Positions 44,708-54,372 of a DNA stretch of 64,000 nt are shown here, piece by piece; positions within the stretch are counted from its first letter, which is position 1, and the number at the start of each line of letters is the position of its first letter. The stretch is from Ureibacillus manganicus DSM 26584. GTDB taxonomy: Bacteria; Bacillota; Bacilli; Bacillales_A; Planococcaceae. Made by a program: the position numbers and the translations under genes. Location of the stretch: the NCBI RefSeq assembly GCF_000772945.1, contig NZ_JPVN01000006.1, positions 62,001-126,000 of the forward strand. Direction: 5' to 3'. The notes below the pieces were generated by a model. That model was given only the letters and a program-made list of their open reading frames with translations, did no database searches and was not told the DNA's origin.

Positions 44708-45026
44708 TTTAAATTGAAAGGATGTGAAGATTCTTAGGAGTCTTCACGTTTTTTGTTTTGGTAAATCCGGAAACGCAAATAAAGTTCAACAATCCGCAAA
44801 TAATTTAGCAAAACGTAAATAAAGTCCTGAAATATGCAAATAACCCATCCGAAAACGCAAATAAATTCATGAATATCGCTAATAAAATAAGAAAACCGCA
44901 AATGACCAAGCCCGAACCTCCTACTGAATATTCATAAAAATGGCAAATTTAATAACAGAATTTTGTAACTATTTTTAACTTCAAAGGTCTAATTGTTAAA
45001 GATACGACAACAAAAGGAGTGACAAA
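44708..45026. other. Gene-free interval with 21-bp repeats
   Basis: The 319-bp stretch contains no ORF of note. Its middle is the CGCAAATAA repeat array (44774-44903). The final 90 bp are AT-rich and should hold the promoter of the beta-propeller gene, whose AAAGGAG site precedes the ATG at 45027. Confidence 0.6.
44774..44903. repeat. Seven CGCAAAT repeats with 21-bp period
   Basis: CGCAAAT or a one-base variant begins at 44774, 44795, 44814, 44835, 44856, 44877 and 44897, giving spacings of 21, 19, 21, 21, 21 and 20 bp. Most copies are followed by AAA or AA, with variable DNA between. The spacing is two turns of the DNA helix. Confidence 0.8.
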
Positions 45027-47246
45027 ATGAAAAAGAGATTCTATGTAGGGGGTTTAATTCTCATCATAGCGGCAATTGTAGTTGGTGCTGTACTTATGCT
45101 TGGGAAGAAGGTTGAAGTAGAAGCAACATCAAAGGTTATGGTCAATCATCCTTACCTCATTCATTTTTCTCATGGTCTAAATGATGCGAGTATTGAAAAG
45201 AAACAAGTATATATAACAAATAGTGCTGGAGATAAAGTTGATGTTACGATGAAACTTCTAAATAACAATCAAACTCTAGCAATTTTAAATGCCAAATCAG
45301 GCAAATATACAGCACACATTGAGAAAAATGCGTTCAAGGATATTTTATCGAACTCAGAAAAGCAAGAGATTACTTTTGAAGTAGTTGACGAAATCAAACA
45401 CATTGCGTCGAAAGAAGACTTGCAAAACTTCTTCTTAACTGCAGTTAAGAAGGAAAGACGCTATTTTACTGGTGGAGAAGCAGAAACAACAGCTGTATCT
45501 GAAAGTGCTGATATGTCAATGGCTGAAGCTAAAAGTGATAATGCTTCAGGTGGAGGATTAGACCACTCTACAACAAATAATCAAGTAGAGGGTATTGAAG
45601 AAGGAGATATTGTTGTTACGGATGGGGAGTTTATTTACTCAACTTATGATAATAACATTATTATTACTGATGCACGTGATCCTAAAAATATAAAACAAGT
45701 AAGTAAAATAGCATTAGATCAGTACAGCTATCCAATGCAAATAATGGTACATGATGAGATGTTAATTGTTATAAAGGACCAGTGGATTGAGTCGAAAGAG
45801 TCAAAATGGCCATATATGGATGGAACTAGTTTAACGACAGCTGCTTTTTATAATATTGAAGACCCAACCAATCCAACATTCATCCGTGAAGTAGGTCAGG
45901 ATGGATATATGAGTGGGGTTCGGAAATATAATGACATTCTATATATCGTAACAAACAAAACACCAAATTATTGGATTTTATATGATACACCAGTGGAAGA
46001 TGTTGAACTAAGACCTTACACATATGATAGTGAAGAAGATGAAAAGATTGCGCCTATGGAAATCGACCAGTTAACAATTTTACCAGGTGCTACAGAGCCA
46101 AATTACACAATCATTTCCGCGATCGATTTAAATAATTTCGAAAACAAAAAAGTAGAGACAAAAGGCTTCCTTGGTGGCAGTTCAAATCTTTACATGTCTT
46201 ACAATGCAATTTACTTAACAGCTAATAACTACGAAATGCCAACAACATTGGAGATAGAGGTCGACGGGGATGCAGAAAGTAAAAAAATTAGTGAAGATGC
46301 AGCTCAAACTTCGATTGCACGAGACATGATTATCGCTCCAATTTCTACAAATACGGATATTTATAAATTCTCAATTGATGGAACGAATATTGCTTTTGCC
46401 GCTTCAACATCAATAGAAGGTACAGTTTTAAATCAATTCTCAATGGATGAATATGATGGACATTTCCGAATTGCAGTGACAGAAGGTCATTCTTGGGGTG
46501 CAGAGCCTACTTCTAAAAACCATCTTTATATATTTAATGATAGGCTAGAGAAAGTAGGAGAAGTAACTGACTTAGCAAAAGGTGAGCGGATCTATTCTGC
46601 ACGGTTTATGGGGGATAAGGCGTATATAGTTACATTTAAAGAGGTGGATCCACTCTTTGTAATTGATTTAACGAACCCAAATGCACCTAAAGTTTTAGGA
46701 GAACTAAAAATACCTGGCTTCAGTAATTACTTGCATCCGTTAGATGAAAATCACTTAATTGGAATCGGATATGATACAAAAACGATGGTTGATAGTTACT
46801 CAAAACAGCCATTTACTGTAACTGGTGGTATTAAAATATCCTTGTTTGATATTACAGACTTCTCTAATCCGAAAGAACAGGATAACGTAATCATTGGTGG
46901 CCGTGGTACTTACTCGGAAGTACAATACAATCATAAAGTGTTATTTAGAAATTCAGAATATAGTTATTTTGGCTTCCCGATTTCTATATATAAAGAAAAA
47001 GGTGAATACGATATTCAATATCAAGGTTCTGGAGCAGTAGTATATGAAATTACAGCAGAGAATGGAATTCAACTTAAAGGTGACTTAGTTACTCCACCTG
47101 CACCTGGAGAAGAATATGAAAGCTGGGAATCTATGATTCAACGTATGGTATATATTGATGACACACTTTATACAGTTTCCCGTAATGGAATTAAGAGCTA
47201 CGATTTACAGACATTTAATAGTTTAGGTAGTGTGAGGCTACAATAA
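45027..47246 (+). CDS. Secreted or membrane-anchored beta-propeller domain protein
   Basis: The 739-residue protein has an N-terminal membrane anchor or signal segment (about residues 6-26), an SbsA/Big_5-like Ig domain (about 35-125, NHPYLIHFSHGLNDASI), a low-complexity linker, and then a long region containing the Beta_propel family marks NNQVEGIEEGDIVVTDGEFIY-like sequence near residue 190 and repeated YIFN, VIDLTNPNAP and IDDTLYTVS blades. Function unknown; such proteins are exported and bind the cell surface. A terminator follows. Confidence 0.82.
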   Translation: MKKRFYVGGLILIIAAIVVGAVLMLGKKVEVEATSKVMVNHPYLIHFSHGLNDASIEKKQVYITNSAGDKVDVTMKLLNNNQTLAILNAKSGKYTAHIEKNAFKDILSNSEKQEITFEVVDEIKHIASKEDLQNFFLTAVKKERRYFTGGEAETTAVSESADMSMAEAKSDNASGGGLDHSTTNNQVEGIEEGDIVVTDGEFIYSTYDNNIIITDARDPKNIKQVSKIALDQYSYPMQIMVHDEMLIVIKDQWIESKESKWPYMDGTSLTTAAFYNIEDPTNPTFIREVGQDGYMSGVRKYNDILYIVTNKTPNYWILYDTPVEDVELRPYTYDSEEDEKIAPMEIDQLTILPGATEPNYTIISAIDLNNFENKKVETKGFLGGSSNLYMSYNAIYLTANNYEMPTTLEIEVDGDAESKKISEDAAQTSIARDMIIAPISTNTDIYKFSIDGTNIAFAASTSIEGTVLNQFSMDEYDGHFRIAVTEGHSWGAEPTSKNHLYIFNDRLEKVGEVTDLAKGERIYSARFMGDKAYIVTFKEVDPLFVIDLTNPNAPKVLGELKIPGFSNYLHPLDENHLIGIGYDTKTMVDSYSKQPFTVTGGIKISLFDITDFSNPKEQDNVIIGGRGTYSEVQYNHKVLFRNSEYSYFGFPISIYKEKGEYDIQYQGSGAVVYEITAENGIQLKGDLVTPPAPGEEYESWESMIQRMVYIDDTLYTVSRNGIKSYDLQTFNSLGSVRLQ

Positions 47247-47252
47247 AATAAT

Positions 47253-47297
47253 AAAAAAATGATTGGCAAACCTAAAAGTTTGCCAATCATTTTTTAA
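47253..47297. terminator. Terminator of the beta-propeller gene
   Basis: AAAAAATGATTGGCAAAC pairs with GTTTGCCAATCATTTTTT around six bases. The stem is symmetric and can act on both strands. Confidence 0.9.
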
Positions 47298-47361
47298 ATA
47301 GGTTGAGTTTTCTGACATAAAAAGCTAAAATTTGTCATTTGCATTGCGGAAAAAGGTAATG

Positions 47362-48828
47362 TTAATTTTGTACTATTTCACTTACTGTTACAAATTCATA
47401 GCCTTGATCGTGCAAGTATTTTAAAACACTGTCTAGCCCATCTGCAGTCGATTGGTGAATGTCGTGCATTAGGATTATTGCGTTATTATGCATATTCTTC
47501 TTAACCATTGGTAAGAGAGTAGTAGAGTCTCGATATTTCCAGTCCATTGTATCAATTGTCCACATAATTACTGGTAAGTCGATTACACTAACAACTTGGT
47601 TATTTTTTGCTCCATAAGGAGGTCGGAACACCGTTGGATATTCCCCCAATACATTTTTTATGGCATTATTTGTAGAATTTATTTGTTCTACTACTTGTTT
47701 AGAAGATAGTTCAGTTAGTTTAGCGTGGTTCCAAGAGTGATTTCCAATCTCATGGCCACGTTCCAATGTTTCAATAACGATGTCAGAGTATTTTTCAACA
47801 CGATTACCAACAACGAAAAATGTCGCTTTTGCATCGTATTTTTCAAGCGTATTTAATATTTGCGTTGTAATAGTTGGGTGAGGTCCATCATCAAAAGTAA
47901 GAGCCACTTTTTTATCAGAACTATTATTCTTTGTTGGTGGAGGACTTGTAATCACTGAATCATTTTTTATTCCCGTTTGGAACTCTTTTGAAAGTAACGG
48001 ATAGATTGATGACAAGGAAATGGAGGCAGTTGGTATACCAATACTACTATTACCTATTTCCCCTTTATTAAAATAGAAAACTAGTGCATCATTTTTAATA
48101 GAAAAACGTTGGAAGTAATTCCATTTTGCCACAGTGACATTCGTTAATGTTTCTTTATTAATATGCTTTTGATAGGATTGATTGTTTAATATAGACGCGC
48201 GAACTTTTTCTGATAAAGCTGTCAAATGATTAATATCATCTTTTAGAATTTGTTGTAAATCGACAATTTCTCCCGTTTCAATATTAAAGAAAAGGGTATA
48301 GATTGTTGTATCGTAAGTATTACTCTTTACCGCAACATTTTTAGTGAACACTAGTGAAAGATAGTGATCCTGGTGTGGAAATAATTCTACTGATATCTTT
48401 AAATTGTTTACTAGATTTGTAGATGGATCATTCTTATTCACTGTATCTTTTAAACGTATAATATTTTCGTACTGATTTTTTGAGTCAGATATGTATTTGT
48501 TTATTTGTATGTTTAGCGATTCGAAGTTTGTTTTAATATATTGTATTGAATAGGGTTTTGTTGGATCTTTTAAGTTTTCATTTACAATACGAATTCCGTC
48601 GAAATTTGTATTGACTATTTCTTGTGTTACGGAAGAAGAAATATCCGGGATATCTAATCCAGCAGTACCTGACTTTAGATCTGTTGGGTTGCTTGCAGAT
48701 ACATTTTGAATCTGATAATCATTATTCATAGTAGTGAAAATGATTATTAACACGGTAAGAGTGGCAATCGTGGTGATTAGGATAATATCAAGTAATCGAC
48801 CGCCATATTTGCGATCATTGTTATTCAT
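47362..48828 (-). CDS. PdaC-like polysaccharide deacetylase
   Basis: The 488-residue protein has one N-terminal membrane segment, a DUF3298/DUF4163-like extracytoplasmic domain (about residues 90-290), and a C-terminal NodB domain: TFDDGPHPT (metal Asp pair, near residue 313), GHEIGNHSWNHAKL (metal histidines), FRPPYGAKN, TIDTMDW and ILMHDIH. This is the PdaC arrangement, which deacetylates peptidoglycan amino sugars and protects against lysozyme. AAGGA precedes the ATG. Confidence 0.88.
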   Translation of the reverse strand: MNNNDRKYGGRLLDIILITTIATLTVLIIIFTTMNNDYQIQNVSASNPTDLKSGTAGLDIPDISSSVTQEIVNTNFDGIRIVNENLKDPTKPYSIQYIKTNFESLNIQINKYISDSKNQYENIIRLKDTVNKNDPSTNLVNNLKISVELFPHQDHYLSLVFTKNVAVKSNTYDTTIYTLFFNIETGEIVDLQQILKDDINHLTALSEKVRASILNNQSYQKHINKETLTNVTVAKWNYFQRFSIKNDALVFYFNKGEIGNSSIGIPTASISLSSIYPLLSKEFQTGIKNDSVITSPPPTKNNSSDKKVALTFDDGPHPTITTQILNTLEKYDAKATFFVVGNRVEKYSDIVIETLERGHEIGNHSWNHAKLTELSSKQVVEQINSTNNAIKNVLGEYPTVFRPPYGAKNNQVVSVIDLPVIMWTIDTMDWKYRDSTTLLPMVKKNMHNNAIILMHDIHQSTADGLDSVLKYLHDQGYEFVTVSEIVQN

Positions 48829-48882
48829 ATGAAATCCTTACCCCTTTCAAAAAAATAGTCAATTATGTAAAAATTACTTGAA

Positions 48883-48897
48883 TGATAATCATTTGTA
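48883..48897. promoter_or_regulatory. Fur-like half site between deacetylase and ThrE genes
   Basis: TGATAATCATTTGTA has a perfect left half of the Fur consensus TGATAATnATTATCA and a poor right half. A single such match could be chance. Confidence 0.25.
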
Positions 48898-48955
48898 TTG
48901 AGATTTCTTTTTTTGTTCGATACTATGAGCAAGGAGAAAAAGGAGAATCACTATT

Positions 48956-49714
48956 ATGACTAATAATGAAATCGATTATGAAATGGCCCTAGATTGCCTC
49001 TTGCTTGCAGGTCGAATTATGATTGAGAGTGGAGCTGAGACATATCGAGTAGAAGACACAATGATACGAATGGCCCGTTCTCTTGAAATAGAAGATGCGC
49101 AAAGCTATGTAACTCCGACAGGAATTATCCTATCTTTGGGGAGAAGACAAAAAACAAAAATAACTACTATATCAAACCGTATTACAGATCTTCACAAAAT
49201 AGCACTAGTAAACAAAGTTTCTCGTAAACTAACTAATACTAATAAAATAATAACACTAGAACAAGCTTACCACGAGCTAATAAAGATACAAAAAACGAAT
49301 TATTTTTTACCAATTCCTATGCAAATTTTAGCGGCTGCTTTGGCAAGTAGTACATTATCTATTCTATTCGGTGGATTGTGGTCTGATGTACCCGCAACTT
49401 TTGTCGCTGGTGCTGTTGGATTTATTGTAGTGATGGTATTACACGATCTGACAAAAGTTAAGTTTTTCTCTGAATTTATAGGAGCTATCTTCATAGGATT
49501 AGTCGCACATTTTGCTGTAAAGTTTCACCTTGGAACAGAAATCGACAAAATAATTATCGGTGGTGTCATGCCGCTAGTTCCAGGATTACTAATGGCTAAT
49601 GCAATCCGAGATTTAATGGCAGGGCACTTTACTTCTGGAATCTCAAGGGGTGCTGAAGCCTTTTTAACAGCCTTTGCTATTGGTTCAGGTATTGCACTTG
49701 TTGTTGCTATTTAA
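48956..49714 (+). CDS. Threonine/serine exporter ThrE, N-terminal-type subunit
   Basis: The 252-residue membrane protein matches the ThrE/YjjP half: a cytoplasmic N-terminal region with LLLAGRIMIESGAETYRVEDTM (residues 12-32) and then five membrane helices with GGVMPLVPGLLMANAIRDL near residue 200. In Corynebacterium ThrE both halves are fused and export threonine and serine; here they are separate genes. AAAAGGAGAA precedes the ATG. Confidence 0.87.
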   Translation: MTNNEIDYEMALDCLLLAGRIMIESGAETYRVEDTMIRMARSLEIEDAQSYVTPTGIILSLGRRQKTKITTISNRITDLHKIALVNKVSRKLTNTNKIITLEQAYHELIKIQKTNYFLPIPMQILAAALASSTLSILFGGLWSDVPATFVAGAVGFIVVMVLHDLTKVKFFSEFIGAIFIGLVAHFAVKFHLGTEIDKIIIGGVMPLVPGLLMANAIRDLMAGHFTSGISRGAEAFLTAFAIGSGIALVVAI

Positions 49715-49726
49715 GGAGGCTGTAAA

Positions 49727-50212
49727 TTGGAATATTTAATACACTTTATATTGAGTTTTATTGCAACTGCTTGTTTTGGTGTGATTTTTAATGCATCGGT
49801 TAAGGCGATTCCAATTTGTGGATTAGTAGGTTCAGTTGGCTGGACTGTATATTATACGTTTATGCAAGTGAATGTGACAGAAGTTCATGCTACTTTTTTA
49901 GCATCCTTTGTAATTGCAGTTGTTGCGCAATTTTTTGCAAGATGGTTTAAAACGCCTATGATTGTGTTTTACGTATCTGGAATTATACCGCTTGTCCCAG
50001 GTAGTATTGCTTATAATACTATGCGAAGTATTGTTGAATTAGACTATACAAGAGGCATTGAATTTGGAATGAGAGCATTTATGATTGCTGGTGCTATCGC
50101 AATGGGACTTGTCTTTGCGGAGGTCATTATACAATTAATCTATCGTACATTAAACAAAGGCAAAACTTCCATGGAATCGTTTGCTAAGTTAAAACGTCCA
50201 AGAATAAAATAA
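49727..50212 (+). CDS. Threonine/serine exporter, C-terminal-type subunit (YjjB-like)
   Basis: The 161-residue membrane protein has five hydrophobic spans and the YjjB-type motifs FGVIFNASVKAIPICGLVG and SGIIPLVPGSIAYNTMR, matching the second half of ThrE. It begins with TTG behind AAGGAGG, 12 bp after its partner, so the two are co-translated and probably form one exporter. Confidence 0.87.
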   Translation: MEYLIHFILSFIATACFGVIFNASVKAIPICGLVGSVGWTVYYTFMQVNVTEVHATFLASFVIAVVAQFFARWFKTPMIVFYVSGIIPLVPGSIAYNTMRSIVELDYTRGIEFGMRAFMIAGAIAMGLVFAEVIIQLIYRTLNKGKTSMESFAKLKRPRIK

Positions 50213-50218
50213 TTAAAT

Positions 50219-50273
50219 AATAGGCTACTGATTTAGAAGTGGATCTCCCACTTTATCAGTAGCCTATTTTAAT
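50219..50273. terminator. Terminator between ThrE and GGDEF-EAL genes
   Basis: ATAGGCTACTGAT pairs with ATCAGTAGCCTAT and an inner AAGTGG/CCCACTT extends the stem. T-runs flank both sides, placed between convergent genes. Confidence 0.88.
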
Positions 50274-52286
50274 TTAAGAAACAATATTCTCGATTTCTTT
50301 TACGTTAACAGGTTTGCTAATTAAGTAACCTTGAATAAGATCACAACCATAGTTTTTCAAAACTTCTCTTTGTTCTTCTGTTTCAACACCTTCAGCTAAT
50401 ACGGTGATATTCATAGATTTACCAAACTGTACAATCCCGTTGACTAATTTTTGATTTTTCTCTGACATCATTAGTGAGTGAATGAAAGTGTGGTCAATTT
50501 TTAATATTTCAATCGGTAATAACTGCATATATCGGAATGAAGCATATCCTGTTCCGAAGTCATCTAAAATAAAGACAATTCCTTCGTTTTCTAACAATCT
50601 CATTTGCTTTATAATATTAGCTTCGGCCTCAGCTTCTAATGCAAATTTTTCTGTAATTTCAATCTGGATTAAATGAGCGGGACAACCTGTTTTAGAAAGT
50701 GTATTCAGTATCGTTTTTGCCATGTTTTTATCACGGAATTCGTGAACTGAAAGGTTAATACTTATTTTTAGGTCGAGTCCCTTTTTAAACCATTCCACAG
50801 CCTGTTTGCATGCTTTTTCAATAACAAAGGAGCCAATATTATTAATTAGTCCTGTTTCTTCAGCAATTGGTATTAACTCATCTGGAGAAACTACTCCGAT
50901 TTCTTCGTCTTCCCAACGTACTAATGCTTCAACACCTATAATTTTCCCCTTTGAAAGGTCGAATTGTGGTTGGTATAAAACTTCTAAATGCTTCTGATCC
51001 AATGCAAGGAGCAATCGCTTTTCAATCATTGACTTACGATGTAGTGCTTTGTGCGATGTAGCAGAAAGTGATGATATATTGTTGCCACCAGCTTCACGAA
51101 CAGTTTGAATTGTTTTTATTGAGGCTTTCATTAGTTCTGTAAAGTTTGACTGGTCTTTTGGCGAGTGTGTAATACTTCCGCTAATTGAAATTGGTACAGC
51201 CACATTTCCAATATAAATCGGATTTTGTTTTAGATAGTGTAAAAATCCTTGAATAAACCATTCACTTAGCGGTGTTAGAATAACGAACTCGTTGGAATTA
51301 ATCCTCGCCATTGAACTGTCTTGGAAGTAAATTTTCATACGTTTAACAAATTCTGTTATGAAGTTATTTTCAATTTGTATATTATGTATTTCTTTAAGAG
51401 TATAAAATTTATCAATACTCAAATATACAAAGGAAAAGCTTAAACCATTTTCTATATTTTCATTTACGACTTGTTCTAAACGATAGTGATTCATTAATCC
51501 TGTTTCAGGATCAACATATGCAATTTTCTCAAGGCTATCTTTTAATAACTTCTCCTCGGTGATATCGTGTTCAATTAAATTATATAGAAAACGATTTTCT
51601 GTAGAAGAATACGTAGGAATTGCAATCAGATGAACCCAATAGGATTGTCCATCCTTTGTTATTTTTTCAACCTCACCATGCCAAACGTTCCCAGAAGTAA
51701 TTGTCTTCCAAATTTTCTCTGCCGCTTCTTCACCTTCTTCGGTTTCAGGGAAGAGTTGCCAAAACGTTTTCCCAATAACCCTTTTTGGAGTCCAGTGGCT
51801 CGTTTTAAGGAATTTTTGGTTGCAATTAATAATAAAGCCTTCATCATCAATTGCAACAAACATATATGTTGAGGTAAGCCCTTTTTTAAGATCAATTAAC
51901 TCCTGTGTGGATGTGTTTACTTTTCTCAATTCGTCATTTAAAAAGCATACAACTAGCGTACATAATTCCCCATCATAGCTTGAAGGAATAGTAATAATAG
52001 ATGATTCTAGTAGATTTTCATCCTTTGTGAGTAGCTGAATATTCTCGAATTGATATTTATCTTGATGATCTGATAAAAGATTCAATAATTGCTCTGGTAT
52101 AGTTGATAATAGGGTAGTTTTAATGTTATCAGTATCTTTAAATTCGTTAAAGGAGTGTTGAAATACATCCTCACATAATTGATTCCATAATAAGAGTTTA
52201 TGTTGTTTGTTCATAACAAAAGAAGGAAAAGGAGAATTCAAAATTATCTGATCGTCGATACGATAATTGGTTTTTACAAGTTCCAT
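50274..52286 (-). CDS. PAS-GGDEF-EAL protein, probable c-di-GMP phosphodiesterase
   Basis: The 670-residue soluble protein has two PAS-like domains (about residues 12-110 and 135-250, the second with WHGEVEKITKDGQSYWVHLIAI), a degenerate GGDEF domain where the active-site motif reads NSNEF, and an EAL domain (about 420-670). The EAL domain keeps GVEALVRW, NLSVHEF, EITE, LDDFGTGYAS, KIDHTFI and LAEGVETEEQ, so it should hydrolyse c-di-GMP. The GGDEF part is probably regulatory. AAGGGAG precedes the ATG. Confidence 0.9.
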   Translation of the reverse strand: MELVKTNYRIDDQIILNSPFPSFVMNKQHKLLLWNQLCEDVFQHSFNEFKDTDNIKTTLLSTIPEQLLNLLSDHQDKYQFENIQLLTKDENLLESSIITIPSSYDGELCTLVVCFLNDELRKVNTSTQELIDLKKGLTSTYMFVAIDDEGFIINCNQKFLKTSHWTPKRVIGKTFWQLFPETEEGEEAAEKIWKTITSGNVWHGEVEKITKDGQSYWVHLIAIPTYSSTENRFLYNLIEHDITEEKLLKDSLEKIAYVDPETGLMNHYRLEQVVNENIENGLSFSFVYLSIDKFYTLKEIHNIQIENNFITEFVKRMKIYFQDSSMARINSNEFVILTPLSEWFIQGFLHYLKQNPIYIGNVAVPISISGSITHSPKDQSNFTELMKASIKTIQTVREAGGNNISSLSATSHKALHRKSMIEKRLLLALDQKHLEVLYQPQFDLSKGKIIGVEALVRWEDEEIGVVSPDELIPIAEETGLINNIGSFVIEKACKQAVEWFKKGLDLKISINLSVHEFRDKNMAKTILNTLSKTGCPAHLIQIEITEKFALEAEAEANIIKQMRLLENEGIVFILDDFGTGYASFRYMQLLPIEILKIDHTFIHSLMMSEKNQKLVNGIVQFGKSMNITVLAEGVETEEQREVLKNYGCDLIQGYLISKPVNVKEIENIVS

Positions 52287-52629
52287 TCTATTTTATCTCC
52301 CTTTTAAAGAATAATTTACTATTATTATAAAATTAAATCGTTATTTAGTCATTATTATAATAATGGATTATTTATGACAAATAGATAATTTGTGACTTTT
52401 TAACTATAACGAGCGTGAAAAGATTCAAAATTTAATAAGATTATAAGAATTTTTAATTTGCGATATGTCTGAAAATTGCATCACGCTCTCACAAGGTGGT
52501 AAAGGTTAACTGCAATGTAAATCAAATGTGTGAATGTTTAGAAAAATTGTTCTATACTAGTAGAATAAAATTTATATAGATATTTCGTAAGAACATAAGG
52601 GGGTTCTTACTGGGGTTTAGGGGGTAGAC
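52287..52629. other. Gene-free divergent control region with a perfect palindrome
   Basis: The 343-bp AT-rich region has no ORF. CATTATTATAATAATG (52350-52365) is a perfect 16-bp palindrome 64 bp before the EAL gene start and may be an operator. A GTAAGAAC/GTTCTTAC hairpin (52587-52610) sits just before the ABC exporter. Confidence 0.5.
52587..52610 (+). promoter_or_regulatory. Leader hairpin just upstream of the ABC exporter genes
   Basis: GTAAGAAC (52587-52594) and GTTCTTAC (52603-52610) form an 8-bp perfect stem 19 bp before the ATG. It has no T-run, so it could act on translation or RNA stability rather than termination. Confidence 0.5.
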
Positions 52630-54372
52630 ATGAAGACAGTATTTTCTTACGTTAAACCTTATTGGTTATCTGCATTAATTGCTTTTATATTAATGCTCAT
52701 TGAATTAATGATTGAACTGGTTCAGCCGTTAATTATTGCGAAAATTATTGATGAAGGAATTGTTGTCAATGATTTTAGTTCAATTCAGTTTTGGGGGATT
52801 GTGTTAGTTATTTTAGCTATTGTGGCACTCCTCTCTGGAATCATTAACTCGTATTTTGCAGCACATGTTGCACATAGTTTTGGTTTCGATTTAAGAAATG
52901 CTTTGTTTAGTAGAATCCAAGCATTTACTATGGCTACTTATTTGAAGTTTCCAACTTCCGGGTTAATCACAAGACTAACAAATGATGTCACTCAAGTACA
53001 AAACGTCTTATTTATGAGTTTACGAATTTTAGTGAGGGCACCTCTTGCAGCATTTTTAAGTTTAGTAATGGCCTTTATCATCAACCCTAAAATTGCTCTG
53101 TTTTTATTTATTGGAGCGCCAATTGTTGTTGGGTTTTTGTATTTTATGGTGAAAAAGGGGATTACTTATTTTGCTCAAGTACAATGGCGACTTGACCGAG
53201 TTAACCGAGTGTTACAGGAATGTTTACAAGCTATTCGATTAGTGAAGGCATATATGCGTAACCAATATGAATCTAGTAGATTTCAACAAGTAGCAGATTC
53301 TCTAAGACTCGATACAACTAAGGCACTTCGTATTATGGAACTAATAATGCCGGTACTTTTGTTAATCATGAATGTTAGTTTACTTGCCGTTATTTGGTTT
53401 GGATCTAATGAGGTTCACGCGGGAAATGCACAGGTAGGTGAATTAGTGGCTATTATTAACTACTCGATGCGAGTAACAGGGAACTTTACGATGTTTGCCT
53501 TTATTATCATTGCGATTGCTCGTGCTAAAGCTTCATCAGATCGTATGAAAGAGGTATTAATAGTTGATGAAGGCGGGTTAGAAGAACAAAGTGATAAAAA
53601 GGAAACTAAAATAAATTCTTCTATAAACGAAATAGGAACTGTTCGTTTTGAAAATGTATCATTTACATATCCGAATTCTGAGTTACAAGTATTATCAAAT
53701 ATTTCTTTCGAAGTTAAGCGAGGAGAAAAGTTAGCAATAATGGGGGAAACAGGTGCAGGGAAAACAACCTTACTTAATCTGATTCCAAGATTTTATGAAC
53801 CTTCAATTGGGAATGTTTTTGTAAATGGACGAAATATCATTGATTGGAGCATGGGGGAGTTAAGAGCAATGATTGGTTTTGTCCCTCAAAAATCTTTGCT
53901 ATTCACAGGATCCATTTCTGAAAATTTAAAATGGGGAAAACAAGATGCGCTAGTTTCAGAGGTTCGTATCTCAGCAGAGCAAGCACAAATTCATGAAACG
54001 GTAGAAACTTTCCCCAATAAATACGAAACTCGTGTAGGCCAAAAGGGTGTGAATCTATCAGGTGGTCAAAAACAACGCCTTTCAATCGCAAGGGCACTTA
54101 TTCGGAAATCAAGGATTCTAGTATTGGATGACAGTACAAGTGCTCTTGATATTAAGACAGAGGGAGCCCTTTGGGAAGCATTAGAAGATGAAAATGCAAC
54201 GATGTTCGTTGTCACACAAAAAGTTCGAACAGCTAGATCTATGGATAAGATTTTGTTATTGCACGAAGGCAAAGTAGAGGCCTATGGAACACATGATGAA
54301 TTGATTCAAATAAGCACACGTTATCAGCAAATTGTAGAGTCACAGGAAGAACAGGTAGGTGAAGAAGGGTGA
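52630..54372 (+). CDS. Heterodimeric ABC exporter subunit with degenerate ATP site
   Basis: The 580-residue half-transporter has an N-terminal six-helix ABC exporter domain and a nucleotide-binding domain: Walker A GETGAGKTT near residue 375, signature LSGGQKQRLSIARAL, Walker B ILVLDDSTSALD. The Walker B glutamate is replaced by Asp and the switch histidine by Gln (VVTQKVRTA), which is the degenerate half of BmrC/BmrD-type exporters. GGGGGTAGAC precedes the ATG, and the gene overlaps its partner by 4 bp. Confidence 0.9.
   Translation: MKTVFSYVKPYWLSALIAFILMLIELMIELVQPLIIAKIIDEGIVVNDFSSIQFWGIVLVILAIVALLSGIINSYFAAHVAHSFGFDLRNALFSRIQAFTMATYLKFPTSGLITRLTNDVTQVQNVLFMSLRILVRAPLAAFLSLVMAFIINPKIALFLFIGAPIVVGFLYFMVKKGITYFAQVQWRLDRVNRVLQECLQAIRLVKAYMRNQYESSRFQQVADSLRLDTTKALRIMELIMPVLLLIMNVSLLAVIWFGSNEVHAGNAQVGELVAIINYSMRVTGNFTMFAFIIIAIARAKASSDRMKEVLIVDEGGLEEQSDKKETKINSSINEIGTVRFENVSFTYPNSELQVLSNISFEVKRGEKLAIMGETGAGKTTLLNLIPRFYEPSIGNVFVNGRNIIDWSMGELRAMIGFVPQKSLLFTGSISENLKWGKQDALVSEVRISAEQAQIHETVETFPNKYETRVGQKGVNLSGGQKQRLSIARALIRKSRILVLDDSTSALDIKTEGALWEALEDENATMFVVTQKVRTARSMDKILLLHEGKVEAYGTHDELIQISTRYQQIVESQEEQVGEEG

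Noticed and set aside
52500-52629. BmrB-like leader peptide before the ABC exporter
   Set aside because: No short frame with a ribosome binding site overlaps the hairpin.
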